Positions 47,585 through 61,092 are shown, counted from the first letter of the stretch. The stretch: 64,000 nt of DNA from Bacteroidota bacterium (GCA_016713445.1 JADJPB010000014.1:131340-195339); one strand, 5' to 3'. A program made the numbers and translations. Notes: generated from the sequence alone by a model not told the origin.

Positions 47585-50500
47585 TCAATCCTTCACCACT
47601 TTAACAATGCTGTTTATATTTGAAGAAGTGATTCTTAAAAAATAAATTCCTGCATTTATTTTTTCGGTACAGCAAAGGTTGATGTCGTTAGTTCCTATGG
47701 CTAACTGGATCGTTTCTGATTGTATAATTTTTCCGGTTAAATCAATCAGTTGCATAGTTGCTGCTTCTGCAATTTCGGAATTGAATTGTGCATTTAAATT
47801 GTTGTTAAACGGATTGGGGTAAACTAAAACTTTTGTAGTGCTTAATTCAGATTGATTTGTTAATTCATCGTTATTGCGCAATGGAAATGTTGTAGAAGCT
47901 AAGGTGTAGAAAGTGAAACCTACCGGAAGGGTAGAAGAATAGTCCAGTTGTGACAAACCACTATTTGCAGTAACTGTATTAGTAGTTGTATTAACAGTTG
48001 ATGGTAATAACTGCCATACACCTTCCGGATCATTCATACTTCTGCGAAAAATAGCAAGGTCGCTTTCGTTTACAATTAGCTCACTTTCGTCATATTTTAA
48101 TTTAATAGTAGCATTTAAGCCAATTCCACCTGATGAATTGCTTACGAAATAAACTCTATTAATGGACGAATTACCGTTTAATCCTGCAGTCTGCTCAGGG
48201 ACTCTGTAAATATGTATATTGTTTAATGGATTGTTACAAGTAATTATAAAACCAAGGTTGCCAATATTTAGGTTCGACACGGGAGTAACTACTGTTGTAT
48301 CTTTGCTAATTGAGAAAGCGTCTAATCCAGATATAACTTCTGAGTTTCTAAAGGTATTACCTGGGGTTTCCGTTACACGACCTTGATTTCCGGAACTTGA
48401 AATTGGGCTCTCGACTAAGAATATTCGCGATTTTCTCATATCAAAACTTCCAGAAATAAGTTTTGCGTTACCAAACAATTCCATCTTTCCAGTGCTTTCG
48501 TGCGCAAAAGGCAAATCGAACTCGTTGTTCAATTTTACGCCTGCCGGATTGTTTAAAATAAAATTATTCAGGTTCTCTGCAACCAATTCATAAGGTGGAT
48601 GACTGATGTTACCTAAAAGAGAAAGTGTTCCCTGTGCTATGCCTGCACTTATTAAATCGCAATCTAAAAATCCGGTTGCTGTAGTTTTAGAGCCAATTGT
48701 TACATTACTTCCTGCCATTGAAAAATAGCCATTCACTTTTAACGTATCAAGCGTAAGATCCTTTAGTAGATACAGCGTATCGTTTGCTGACAAACCAAAT
48801 CCATTATATTCAAAATATCGCAGTTTATCCATGCGGATAAACTGAAAATCCTGATCGGCACAATATGCGGGATCGTTGTAAATAGATAATCTTCCCTCGA
48901 GTGGTTTTGAATTAGTAATTTTTTTTGTGGTTGCTTCGTTGCCAAGATAAACAACCTTTCCGGCAATAATTATTGAGCTTCCTGCAAGGTTGAAGTTTTC
49001 GAAAATATATAGATTATTAAAAATAATATCGCGATTGGTATTAATAAGTTTTACCAATGGATTTACAATTTCAACATCACATGACAGTCCGGCAATGTTG
49101 GCTGAAACATTATTATTGAATTTCATAGTTTGAGAGGCTGAGCCTGTAAAACGTAGTGACGGAATTAAATAATTATTCGTTAATGGAAGAAGACTTCCAT
49201 CGATTCCTATATGACCCTGATTAACTATTAAATTTTTCTTTAATGAAATTTCATCTCCTTCATCCATCTTGATGTTGGGAACATCGGCTCCATTGCCTGA
49301 TGCAGTTCCATTTAATTTCAAATCACCATTGATAGTTGCAACATCACTGAAATCATACGTGTTGTCGCTTAATAAATTATTTAAGCTCTTTAAGGTAAGA
49401 TTATTAAATTCCATGCCCACAGGGAAAACACTGCTATGATTCAGTATCATAGTGCCACCATTTAAATCAAACATATTTGCATCGCTAGCAGTAATTTCTC
49501 CATACACATTTAAGGTGCCGCCCGTCATTGATAACGTGCCTCCCGTTTGAATTTCCAATTTACGACAAGACGCTGTACCTGTTGTAATAACCGGATAGTT
49601 GGGTCTGCCGTCCGGTATTTTAACATTGTCATCTTTCAAGGGAATTTGTTGTGGTTCCCAGTTGGTAATGCCAAACCAATTGGAGGAGGTGTTTCCGGTC
49701 CAGACAATAGGGTTTAATGCATCTACGTAATACACTTCCCTGCCAATCAGATTGTCATAGATGGCATCGTAGTATAATCTTTCACCAAAAACGGTGAGAT
49801 TTCTGGGAAAGACGTTGGTGCTATTACTGTTTGTTGGTTTTACTTCTTCTAATGTTGCCGGATCCTCTCCCTGTCCTGTAAAGAAAGGTACCTGGAACCT
49901 CCAACAGGAGTGGCGCTGAAATATAATTTATTGTCAAAGGCAGTAAAGAGGGTAATATTGTTAAAAGCAGGAGTGGTACTACTGCTAAGAAACAATTGAG
50001 TGCCACTTACTGTTCCATCAGTAACCCATACTTCCTTAACAGAAGGTGTTACCTGATTAAAAAAATACATTTTGCTACCTACAATGGTATAGCTTGGATT
50101 GGATGACACATTTATATTTCCAAACAATTGTGTGCCGCCCGCAGTACCATCGCTGATCCATAATTTATATGTACCCCAGGTGCTCCGGCCGCGAAAAACA
50201 TATGATTATTAAACTCAATAAAATTTCTTGGGTTGCTAGCGGCTGACCCGGGTACCAGGTCTGCAAAGAGGTTTGTGCCTGCTGTTGTCCCATCAGAAAC
50301 GAAAAGTTCAGTACCGTTAGTACCGTCGGTCGCGGTAAAAAACAATAGCCCGTTGAAGTCAAAAGAGTTAGCAAACTCTCCCAATTGAAGAGATCCTATA
50401 AAGGGATTGGGATCTAAATCCTTTACCATGGATGCGATTGTACCTGTTGTGGACCACAATTCCGTACCGCTGCCTGAAGGGGGACCACTTGCTGAAAAGA

Positions 50501-51072
50501 ATAATTTATTATTAGATACGATTAAGTGATTCGGGTTAGAGGAACCTCCTCCGACGGCAATATCAAATAAGGTTATGCCTCCTAAAGCGTCTGCAGCATA
50601 TAACTCCATTCCTGTTGATCCTTGTGCCCCGAAAGTAGGCCTTCCCGTCATATTCTGTTATAACTGTTGTGTTGGACTGACCGCTGCTGCCGGAGTTTAT
50701 ATTCGAAAGCCCATTTGTTCCAAATTCAGTACCATCAGAGGACCATATTTCATTGCCGGCAGCACCATCATCGGCAAAGAAATATAATTTTGGTCCTACT
50801 GCTATCAAACTATGAGGATTGCTAGAGCCCGTACCGGGTCTTATATCCTTTAGCAACCGGGTACCTGCTTCCGTGCCATCGGTCACCCAAGGCTCGACTC
50901 TGTTACTCCATCAAAGCCTGTAAAGTAGATCTCACCATTGAATTCTTACATAGGGCCCACCAGATCCACTGCTGGTAGGATGAATGTCTTTGAGCAGCAC
51001 CGGTTCCTGTGAATAAACATTTAAATTCAGCAAGAGAAACAAAATCAGAAGGAAGGGAGACGTGGTTTTCAT
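47585..51072 (-). CDS. Large T9SS surface protein with ELWxxDGT-type repeats (several frameshifts)
   Basis: About 1,160 residues after joining five or more frames (breaks near 50940, 50890, 50650, 50170 and 49870). Signal peptide KTTSPFLLILFLLLNLNVYS. Residues about 20-450 are repeats such as WVTDGTEAGTRLLKDIRPG, KLYFFADDGAAGNEIWSSDG and TELFVSDGTTAGTNLF, the hyalin-like ELWVSDGT pattern. The next ~600 residues (47585-49735) are an adhesin-like beta-helix with many LNG/GTL turns, and it ends in a type IX sorting domain (VLVYPNPFNNNLNAQF to IVKVVKD). Presumably a displayed adhesin; no catalytic motif. Confidence 0.8.
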
Positions 51073-51324
51073 ATGGTTTTAATTTAGTTGATAGTTTTAA
51101 AGTTGAATTTCAGTAACAAATGTATATGGCTGTTTTCCAACTTTAATCCCCGATATAGGGTAGATTCGAAAAGATTGCTATGGGAATAAGAAGTCGGCTC
51201 ACCCAAATGGGGGAGAAGATCAGGATAAAAATCAGTCGTAGACCAAATTGCGTAAAAGCTTTAAAGCGATTTAGATATTTAAGTTTCGTGGAGTTGGGAA
51301 AAAATACCAGCTAAGAAAAGAAGT

Positions 51325-53603
51325 TTATGATGCTAAAGGAAGAGATAAGCTTATTCGTGTACCCTTATCCATGCTTTGAATATCTATTGCTCCATTAAGT
51401 TCACTCGCTCTTTCCTTCATATTTCTTAAGCCATTCCCACCATTAGTTGATGTCGGATCAAAGCCAATCCCATTGTCGCTGATCGTGATATTCATCAGGT
51501 TGTTATTTTTTCTGATGTCCACATCTACGAGTGTTGCCTGCGAATATTTAGCGCAATTGTTTATGGCTTCTTTGAAAATAAGAAACATGTTTTGTTTCAT
51601 TTCAATCGAGTAATTAATAGAATGAAGTGATTTGTCACTGGTGAAGTTCAACTTAATTCCTTTGGATGAAAATAAAGAGTAAGCGAACGTCTCCATTCGA
51701 TTGAAAATAACTTCACCACTATCATTGATCGGGTTTATACTCCAAACAATGTCGCTCAGATTGGAAATAGTTTCACGCGCATTTTCTCCGATTTTATTTA
51801 CGAGATCCATTACTTTCTCGGTTTCGTTATGCGTCAGTTTGTTTTTGATGGCCTCGCTGTAAATACTGATGCTGCTCAGCGTGCTGCCCACATCATCATG
51901 GAGGTCTGCACTGATGGCTTTTCGCTGACGCAAGATGGCTTCTTTTTGTTCCAGTTGTTTTCTCAGTTTTAATCGGTTGAAGACCAGAAAGCCGATGATG
52001 AGTAAGGCCAAAGAGCCTCCTGTGGTCACACCTCTTAAGAGTTTCTCTTCACCAAGCTCATTGTTCTTCAGGTCCCGCTCTTGCTTTGATAATTGAAGTT
52101 CATAGGCCTCTGCTTTTGATTTCAATAGTTGCTTTTCCAGTTCTTGTTGGGTGCTGGTTAGTCGGAGTTCGGAAATGGCATTTGAGGAGCTTAATAATTC
52201 TATTTCATTCTTGTTTTTTTCATCACGCAATTTTGAAATCAGCAAAGCGGAAAGTTGTTCTTTTAAAGAAATGTCTTTGAAAGCGTTTTCTTTGTTTAAT
52301 AAAAGTATTTCATTGTCTTTTTTTTCTGTTTCATACCGAATTTTTAGTTCTTCAATTTGTTTTTTGTTTTCTTCATTAAGGAGTTCTTTTTGCGCTTTGT
52401 ATGATAATTTTAAGAAAGTTAAAGATTGCTCTGCATGAAAGAGTCGGGTAGTTGTGGAAAAACTAGTATCGGCAGCCATGGTACTGTCTAAAATCGAAAG
52501 GTTTTTATAGGTACTCGGTAAATGTATTTTATTATCCAATTTCTTGAGAAGTTCAAGTGCTTCATTTAATCGTTCTCGTGATTCTGCATATCTTTTTTGA
52601 ACAGTATAGAGGTATCCTAGATTTACCCAATCTGCTGCAATAAGACTGTTTTTAATTCCGTCTACAGGAAAACTGTTTATAGATGTCAAAAGTAATTTTT
52701 CTGCCTCTGCGAAGTGATTTTCAGCTTCTATTTTATTATTCGCTTCTAATTTCCGTAAACCCATATCTTTTAGGACAAGAGATAGTGTTCTAGAATTTGA
52801 CAAATAGCCACTTCTATTGGTTGTTGATTTGAGATAGAGTTCATTTGACTGTGATAAAGCAAAGTAAGCCGAGTCGTATTTCTCCATATCTCTGTATATT
52901 ATACCCATGTTAGAATATACATTGGCAACACCCTCTGTGTAATTTATTTTTGAAAAATAGAATTTGGCTTTTGAGTAATAATCAATGGCTTCATTGAGTT
53001 TATCCTGAACTTGAAATAGTGATCCTAGGTTAAAGTAATTTGTAGCCATTCCGGCTGTGTCTTTTACTTCCTCATAAACTTTTAGCGCGCTAAAATAGTA
53101 CTTGGCGGCTTCGGTGTAATTCGCCATTAATTTGTACATCACTGCAATATTTAAATAGCTGTTGCCTATACTTTTTTTATGATTGAGTAACAAAGATAAC
53201 TGCAACGCTTTTTCATGATATTGCAGAGATTTGGAAATATTCTCCAGATCTTTGTATAGTATCCCAAGAGCAGTATATATTTTTATTTCACCTAAGGTAT
53301 ACTTAACCTTTTTTGCCAATAGAAGACCGGAGTCAGCGCATTTAAGTATAAAATCCGCTTCTACTTTATTGATTAGCACTCCTTTTTTCTTCAGCAGTTT
53401 TCGGGTAAAAATGGCAAGGGAATCAACCTTAGCGGAGTCGTTCTTTAGTAAAAGAATTTTTCTAGCTGGGCGTTATTGGAATTTACATCTTGCGCTTTTA
53501 CTTGACTGGAAAAAATTAATAAAATAACAAATAGAAATTTATGGATTGTTTGAAATAAGCATTCAAGCCAATTTTTGTAATGCACTATTATAGTAAGATT
53601 CAT
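51325..53603 (-). CDS. TPR-containing sensor histidine kinase (HisKA_3 type), one frameshift near N-terminus
   Basis: About 758 residues. Start ATG 53603 gives a signal/anchor segment (FQTIHKFLFVILLIFSSQV); the frame breaks near 53460 (LEKFF/ILLLKNDSAKVDSLAIF). Residues about 60-400 are TPRs (KYDSAYFALSQSNELY, NYFNLGSLFQVQDKLNEAID). A coiled coil (about 420-480), one membrane helix (SLALLIIGFLVFNRL) and the kinase follow: HisKA_3 H-box ADLHDDVGSTLSSIS and HATPase with KEAINNCAKYS, ITISDNGIGFD and GNGLRNMKERA. Pairs with the response regulator at 53848-54500, separated by 244 bases on the same strand. Confidence 0.88.
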
Positions 53604-53847
53604 TGTGGTTTAGTAAGGGTATGGAACCGCGGATTTTTTTCTTACTGTAAATATATTTATTTTTTGAATCCAAATTATTTTTACAAATCGATCACTGAAC
53701 TAAAAACAAAAAATGAATATCTACATGTGATCAAATAGTAAGTTCATTTGAATTTTATTAGGTTAGATGATTTAAATTAACTTGCAAAAAGCTGTATCGA
53801 AAATTATTAATTTAGTCAATCAAAGACGAAGACGGTACTTTCTTCCT

Positions 53848-54500
53848 TTAAGGAACTATCTTTTGATTGATCGCTTTCGCTACTGCTTCTGTCATACTGG
53901 CAACATGTAGTTTCTCATATATATTTTTCATGTGCGATCGAACTGTTTCGTAAGTTATGCCGCAATGATCAGCTATCATTTTATAGCTTAATCCGTTGAC
54001 CAAACAAGTGAGTACCTCCTTTTCTCTTATGGTTAAATTGTATTCTTCCGTTTTCTTGTTGGAAGTGTTTGCTTCAATCGGTTTAAACAGAAACCCCAAG
54101 ACTTTGCGGGCTACGCTGGGACTCATCGGGCTTCCTCCCTGGTAGACTTCAACAATATATTCTAAAATTTTGGAAGGAGCTGTACTTTTCAAAATATATC
54201 CAGAGGCACCGGCACAAATGGCATTGAATACATTTTCGTCATTTTCAAAAGCTGTTTTCATGAGGACGTTGATCCTAGGGAATTCCTTTTTAACGATTTT
54301 TACCGCTTCAATTCCATTAATGCCAGGCATTTCAATGTCCATCAAAATCACATCGGGCTGGCTTTTGTAATTTTGGTTTGTAGGTCAGAACAATCGGTAT
54401 AAATACCTGCTATTTGATATCCCGGTGTACCATCAATTAGTACACTGAGTGAATCCAATAATCGTTTGTTGTCATCAAATATAGTTACGCGAATGGCCAT
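53848..54500 (-). CDS. LuxR/NarL-type response regulator, one frameshift
   Basis: About 217 residues. Receiver domain: AIRVTIFDDNKRLLDSLSVL (acidic pair), phosphoacceptor Asp in DVILMDIEMPGINGIEAV, conserved Lys in GYILKSTAPSKI. The C-terminal LuxR HTH has LTIREKEVLTCLVNGLSYKM and VRSHMKNIYEKLHV. The frame breaks after ITKASP near 54362 by one missing base. Upstream, on the same strand, of the TPR kinase with which it forms a two-component pair; it is divergent from the exported-protein cluster starting at 55362. Confidence 0.88.
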
Positions 54501-55361
54501 AAGTTTCTGTTTAATATAAAGCGAATTGGTAGATTAAGACGCCAATTTTATTTCAAGGGCTAAAATTAGCATATCATTATTGATAAGACTTCACCTAATT
54601 TGGGGATAAGCTTTTTTTGTTACATTATCTTTTTTATCTGGCATGACCACTTTAAATAGTTAGTTTAAACTTGTTGAATGTTAAGCAAAAGTGGTAAAAT
54701 TGTTTCTAAGTATCCTAATGAAATACATATTATTGCATTGAAATGCATTTTGTTGAACATAACGAACCTTGGTCAGATATATGTTCCATTTGAATTCTAG
54801 TTGGAAAATTCCAAAAAAATGAATTGACGGCCAAACTGTAAACGATCTCCATATGAATGGTAGCTGGAAATTTTTGATGTATTTAGATCACCCATCCCTC
54901 AATATGTGGTTTTTTTTAAAAAAAGGGTAAAAAGGGGTAAAGTAAACCTGAGCAAGAAAGTGTTTTGCATTTAGTAATCAGATGATGGTAAGTTTTAAAT
55001 GCTATTAATAGTAATGTGCCATTGACTGACTTTAGATTATATTCGAATTGTTGACCAACTTCACTGTTTTCCGCTGATTCGTAATTACTATACAAAGCTA
55101 ATTTGATTATTATATAATACGACATCTGCGTCTTTGCAAAATTTCTTCAAGAATCAGTTTTGGTAAGAATTCTACCTCACCCCAAACTTTGGCTTATCCT
55201 AATTGGGTTATGAATTTGCGAATATTTCAAGCAGCATCTGCATTTTACGCATTTCATCACCGAATTTGGTTATTGGTATACAAAGCCGTTGAAGCGACGT
55301 TTGCAATCAGAAGTAAAACATAAATAAATAGCATCATCCATTTAATTAAAAAATAACTCCT
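54501..55361. other. Long divergent intergenic region between the response regulator and the exported-protein cluster
   Basis: About 860 AT-rich bases. A 69-codon minus frame at 54916-55125 has no recognisable features. Words like tctgcgtctttgcaaaat (near 55126) and a similar ttctgcgtctccgcaaag inside the next gene recur. It is a plausible site for regulator binding; I see no strong palindrome. Confidence 0.45.
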
Positions 55362-57660
55362 ATGGTAAACGAAGTAAAAATCATTAATGACTTCTGCGTC
55401 TCCGCAAAGTTAAAAGTTGGAATCAATCATTATTTTAAACAATGCTTTTTATTAATTGTTTTTTTAATTGCCAGCAATCAAACCTATTCCAAGGAAAATT
55501 ATTACTGCAATCCCAAAGCCATTACACTTTGTTCAAAAAATGGTGTAGCCTCAGTTTCTATAACGGGATTGGGTATCGCGAAAATCAAGGATTTTAAAAT
55601 TTTAAAAGACGGAAAAGAAACAAAAGATATTTCAGTTAAAATTGCAAAGATTGATCCTGAATTTAAAGATATTATAGAGTTAAGTTTTTATGTGGTCAAT
55701 AGAAATACTTTAGCAGGCAAATATTCATTAGGATGGGGATTCGATATAAATGTTGTGGATTTTGATTTACCAATTACCGTTATTAATTGCCCCACGAACC
55801 CAAAAGTGGATATTATACAGAACAAATATGTTCAATTCGAAAAGTATACGGAGAGCAATATTTATAGTGCAATTATTGCAAATATTAACCCCTTAAAGTT
55901 AAAAAAATACGATTTTAACAAATTACTATTAAACGATCCTGTTGTTCGAAGAGATCTTATGTTAAATGCTTTTGCTGAAGAAATTTCGAGCGGTACTCCG
56001 AAAATCAGAGATTGGTTCCCTAAAACGGTGGGCGCAATGGGTGGTACCCTGGTATTAGTTGGAGAGAACATGAATATGATTCGAGAGGTAAAAATTGGTG
56101 ATAAAATCTTAACACCTGTGACTGTAGTAGAGGTTCAACAGCAAATCTTTAAACCCGGTGTATCCAGGGCTGTATTTGAATTACCGAAGTTGCCTGCTCA
56201 AGGTGACTTAACGGTTATGGGGATATCCAGTAATCTTAAGTTTACAGTTGAACAAGGTTATAAAACGGTTGATCAAAAGGGTGCGGAGTGGCCCGCAACA
56301 CGCAGTACACTCATAAGCGCGGTGTATGCGACGTCCGGTAGTTCAATTTCAAGCACCATGGAAAATGGAATTGGAGATGCCATGCGATCTATTCAATATT
56401 CTTATTTGATCGAATATGTGCCCGGGAATGTACTAGGATCATGCACCTTTAAAGATTCGATCCCCGAATTACTAAACAAAGCGGGGGAGAGTGTTTCTGC
56501 ACTTGGAGCTTATGGATTTGTAGATGCATCTTATAATTTGGGGTTTTTCGGAAATGCTATCCTGATTTCTTTTACAAAATATATTAAAAATACCAACCCC
56601 ACATCTAATCCAACAACTTTGAGTATTGATTTTTATATTAACTCAGAGTCTTATCAAAACACGGAATCCGCCCAAAATAATATCTTTCGAAGGACCACTG
56701 GGATGTCACTTAAATACAACGCACTTAAACGGTACACCATTGAAAACACAACACAGCTAAACCGAATATTTGATTTTCAAAATAGTCATGCGTGGGGTAC
56801 CGTCTCTGGTATGTCCACAAATATTGACGGAAGTAATCCAATTGAAGTTGGTCAAATTGTTGTCGATAATGATATCGCATTCAGAATTGCTTCCGGACCA
56901 TTTGGCACGGAGGCAAGTTGGTTCAGCTCAGCATTTAGAATGCCACAGGGGTGGCTGGTGGATAAAATGATCTGGTCGGAGAAAAGAGACTATTCTGAAA
57001 GTGAACCGAATAAAATGGCTTTTTCGGGGCAGGAGAATGTTACTGGTTTTACTAGCTATATGGATTTTATTCTCGCTCCATTTAACGGTCTATTCGATGG
57101 TAATTGTTTCGGAAATAGTAGTCACCATTATTGGCCGGGTAGTGGTCAAGCCGGCTTTTCTTCTTGTTCCGGTAGATGGCTCAGTCCTCAAACTATAAGA
57201 CTTTATTCGGGAACTGGAGAGTTTAATATTCCGACTGTTGGTTCTAGATGTACAACACCGTGTCTACAATTTAGTGATTGTTATCCAATATCCATCGGAT
57301 TGTCAGTTGACCAAGAACGAAAAATGACATACTTTCGAGGTCCGTGTAAAGTCGAGCCAGCGATTGAAATGAGAGAATCTACTTCTGGTCAAATCGTGAG
57401 AGGTACTGTGATCATTCTTAGGAGTACGGGTTATTCGAATAATAGCCTTAGAGTGCTTCAAAAAATTAGACAAAGTAGAGTTTTTAGGTCCTCACGGCGC
57501 AAACTTCAATGAGTTACTTTCAAATATATACCTCTATAACGCTAGTTCGTTCAGCGCCCAAAACGGAGACAGACCCACAGAGGAATATACGGGTCCCTTT
57601 GATGCCATAAGTAGGTATAAAACGACTACTGTGAATTATTACATGAACCCATTGCGATAA
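55362..57660 (+). CDS. Exported IPT/TIG-like protein, paralogue 1 (frameshift near end)
   Basis: About 766 residues. Signal segment FKQCFLLIVFLIASNQTYS near residue 30 (the first ~25 residues may be untranslated or a long n-region). A Cys-containing beta domain (about 50-150), then NDPVVRRDLMLNAFAEEI, an IPT/TIG-like segment (KTVGAMGGTLVLVGENMNMI, REVKIGDKILTP), and a large C-terminal region with SLIEYVPGNVLGSC-type and VASGPFGTEASWFSSAFRMP motifs. Frame breaks near 57460; the restored end LGPHGANFNELLSNIYLYNA to VNYYMNPLR matches the paralogue. No sorting domain. Function unknown; not recognised. Confidence 0.7.
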
Positions 57661-57673
57661 ATTTAAAACTAAA

Positions 57674-59834
57674 ATGATGAAAAATAGAATGATCATAACA
57701 TTACAACCCGTTATAATATTATTTATGATGATGGGACTAAATATTTTAAATGCTACTGCTGTAGGATTTAGTTGTTCGCCGCATAAAATTAATCTCCACG
57801 CCAATTTCGGAAGTGTAACGATTTGCGTGATGGGAGATAGCGTGCATCAAATGAATGAATTTGCGTTTTTAAAGATGATAAACTGGTCAAAGAAATTATT
57901 GTAACGCGAATGGCCAGTTCAAACATTGCAAACGATAGATTGACCATTTTAGTACAGGTAATAAATAGTAGCATAACGGACGGTTCATATAAATTAAAGG
58001 GAAATCTGAAAGCAAATAAAAGTATATTTATTACACTGCCACTGGATATTAAAATCGATAAACATATTCCAGTTAAAAAACCAGAGTTATTGCTGGCTCC
58101 ATATATTAAGCTTGGGAAATATAGCGCTTTAGATATTCATAGAGCAATTTCGGCAAGTAATAAGCCTACGACTGGATTTGTTTATATGCCAGGACAGAGT
58201 ATTCTCAATGATCCCACAGTGAGAAGAAATATGATGCTGGACGCATTGGCAGAAGAAATAGTTGCCGGCATGCCAAAAGTAAAAGACTGGCTCCCTAAAA
58301 CAACTGGCGCTATAAATGGTACACTCGTAATTGCCGGAGAAAATCTAGAAATGTTGGAAGAAGTAAGAATTGGTCAAACTGCCCTTAAGCCAATTCTACC
58401 GACAGAATACAGTACTAATATTAATGCTAAAAAAACGAAGGTGTTTAAATTACCTGATGGTCCAGTTCAAGGTGATTTAACTGGAAACGTCAAGGATCTT
58501 CGGTTTATATAACGATTGAAAATAATTACAAAACTGTTTTGGAATCCGGACCGGATTGGCCCGCAATCAGAACCACCTACTTAGGTGCCGCAAATATGTA
58601 CACCGGAGAAGGAGAATCTGTAAATAACAATTTAAATCGTGGGCGGGGTGATGCCATGCGTCTTACTCAGTTCACCTTTCTAGTAGAATATATTCCTGGG
58701 AATATTTTAAATAGCACTTACTTTTTAGAATTACCAAAGTTGGGTGTTAAAGCTGGCGAGGCCTTTAGCAGCATCAGTGCATATAGTTTTGCCGACGCAT
58801 CCGGCAATAAGGGAATTTTTGGAAACGCAATAGAAGTTAGTTTTCAAAAATATGTGCGGGATGTAGACCCATCTGTGAATTTTGAAGTGAGAACATTACC
58901 CTGTTCCATTAATGTGAAATCATATATAAATACCGCTTCAATGCAGAGTAATTTGTTTAATCGGTATGCAGTTCTAAACCTTGAATACAATGCACTTAAA
59001 AAATATACTATTGAACGTACCAGTGTGAGTAATGTAGAAAGACTCTTTGCGTTCCAAAACACATTTGCATGGGGTCAGGTCTCTGGAGAATCACGCAATC
59101 TGGATGGTTCTAACGGCATCGAAGTCGGTAGAACAACAGTAGATGGGGATATAGCCATTCGGATAGCTTCAGGCCCTCTGGGAACGAATGGAATTTGGCT
59201 TAGTCCGGCAATGTTAATGCCGCATGGGTGGCTTGTGGATGGCATTGGCTGGAGTGAAAAAAGAGAATATAGCAATAGTCAAATAATGGCTTACAGCTCC
59301 GAAACAGAATATAATGGAATACCTACTTCGCAAACCTACGTTTACATGATTGGTTTGTATAATCCATTTTGCGGAGGTTCCGGTTCACGTTATAATCCTG
59401 GCATGGGCAAAGCGAAATCATTCAGCAACAATGTTCCAAAGATTACTGTTTTTGATGGTAAAAGTTTATCCTTTGGAATTAAACCAGTGGTGTTAAATTC
59501 AACGACCAACCATTTATGTAATATTAAAGGTCCTGTTACAAATGAGCCTACTAATGGGCAGTTTGTTAAAGGAGCGGTCATAAGTCTCGCTGCAGATAGT
59601 TATATAGATAATAGTGTTCGTGTACTGATGAAATTGGATTACCTCAATATTCTTGGGCCTCACGATGCTGATCTCAATTATATGTTGAGCAAAGTTTACC
59701 TATACGATAGCAACTCCTTTGAGTGGGATCGCAATGATGGTCATCCTTTTGGCCGGCCCACACCTTACGCACCTAGTCAATTAGAACGTTATATTCAGTT
59801 TCCAGTGGATTATTATATGTTTACGGATAGATAA
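57674..59834 (+). CDS. Exported IPT/TIG-like protein, paralogue 2 (two frameshifts)
   Basis: About 720 residues. Signal peptide (MIITLQPVIILFMMMGLNI) then GFSCSPHKINLHANFGSV. Shares with paralogue 1: NDPTVRRNMMLDALAEEI, PKVKDWLPKTTGAINGTLVI, GENLEMLEEVRIG, DWPAIRTTYLGA, GRGDAMRLTQFTFLVEYIPG, FADASGNKGIFGNAIEVSF, FQNTFAWGQVSGESRNLDGS, RIASGPLGTNGIWLSPAM and the end VLMKLDYLNILGPHDADLNY. Frame breaks near 57890 and 58505. Starts 14 bases after paralogue 1. Confidence 0.7.
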
Positions 59835-59845
59835 AAGGATAATCC

Positions 59846-61092
59846 ATGCAAAAATCAAGAGTATTGGTAATTGTATTCTGCCTTTCTGTTGTATTCTCTG
59901 TAGATGCCCAAAGCAACGGAGAAACGGAAGTGCCGGATAAGCTTTTTCCGAAGGAACTCAATGTTTCATCCTCCGCTGTGTTTGAATTAATGGGTGTCAC
60001 CCCGTCACAGATATCCCGTTCATCAGATGTGAAGGATTTTAAAGTGGACTGGTCGTTTAAATCATGGCGACTAAATCCCAATATAAGTCTGCAAGGTCAG
60101 CCGATATGGGAATTAATGTACAATCGAAAAGATATTTCGAAGTATGTCAAAGCGTCTGCTTTCATGCAGAAGCTTTCCTCGCTGGAGTTATCATTAGGAA
60201 CCGTACAGGATGAAGATGGAAATCGACGAATTGGGTTTGGTGGTAAAGTAAATATTTTACGTAGCCACGATCCATTACTCAAAAGAGGATATTTTGATTC
60301 TACGTTGGTGAATTATAAATCTGAAATTGAATTAAACAGGCAAGCACGTCAACAATTAAAAAACACACTGGATACATTAAAAGATCTTTCTCAATACAAA
60401 GCGCTCTCTTTGCAAATTATTGATGTAGATAATCAGTTAAATCAGATCTTGGCAAGGCAACGGATGAAATACTCGCGCAATCCAAATCATTTGCTGATCA
60501 ATTTTGGAATAGCTCATTTCTTGATGTTGGAGGCGCCGCTGTTTTTACTTATTTAACAGATAGTGTGGGTTCTTTAAAAGAATTAAAGGTAAATAAAAAG
60601 ACAGGCAACGCTCTATGGCTTACTGGAGGTTTAGGTTTAGGTAAACGATGGCTTATCACTGGGATGGTACGTGGATTACAATATAGAGAAAAGCTTGATT
60701 TTGTTCTAAGAGATACACTTGCCTTTACAGAAGTTCCACTAGATACTACAATTAATCAAGTGTTATTGACATATGGTTTAAATATTCGATATGGCTCACC
60801 TTACTTCAATTTTTTTGTGGAATATTTTTCCGATTTGCGGAGTATTTCCGATAAAACAAAAGTTATTCTCGAGGGAAATAGTGAACGAATCAGCGAAATG
60901 GGTCCTGCGGTAGTGGTTGATATAAAAAGTATAACCTGGAATCTTCAACCCGCGCATTCCCTTACTGTTGGAGGAGACTGGCGAATTAGTCGGAACCTAG
61001 CATTAAATTTTGGTCTGAGGATGGAATTTGATACACAATGGAAAAAACAAACATTTATTCCTATAAGCACATTATCTTGTTTGATGAGATAA
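59846..61092 (+). CDS. Predicted outer-membrane beta-barrel protein, partner of the IPT paralogues (one frameshift)
   Basis: About 415 residues. Signal peptide KSRVLVIVFCLSVVFSVDAQ. The mature part has many amphipathic beta strands: NPNISLQGQPIWELMYN, RIGFGGKVNILR, GGLGLGKRWLITGMVRGLQY, LTYGLNIRYGSPYFNFFVEYF, SLTVGGDWRISRNLALNFGL. One central helical stretch (LNRQARQQLKNTLDTLKDLS). A T-run near 60507 one base short breaks the frame; the fix gives INFWNSSFLDVGGAAVFTYL. Twelve bases after paralogue 2, so co-transcribed. Likely anchors or exports the two paralogues; inference. Confidence 0.65.

Noticed and set aside
54916..55125. 69-codon minus-strand frame in the long intergenic region
   Set aside because: No recognisable motifs, no good start context and AT-rich composition typical of chance frames.
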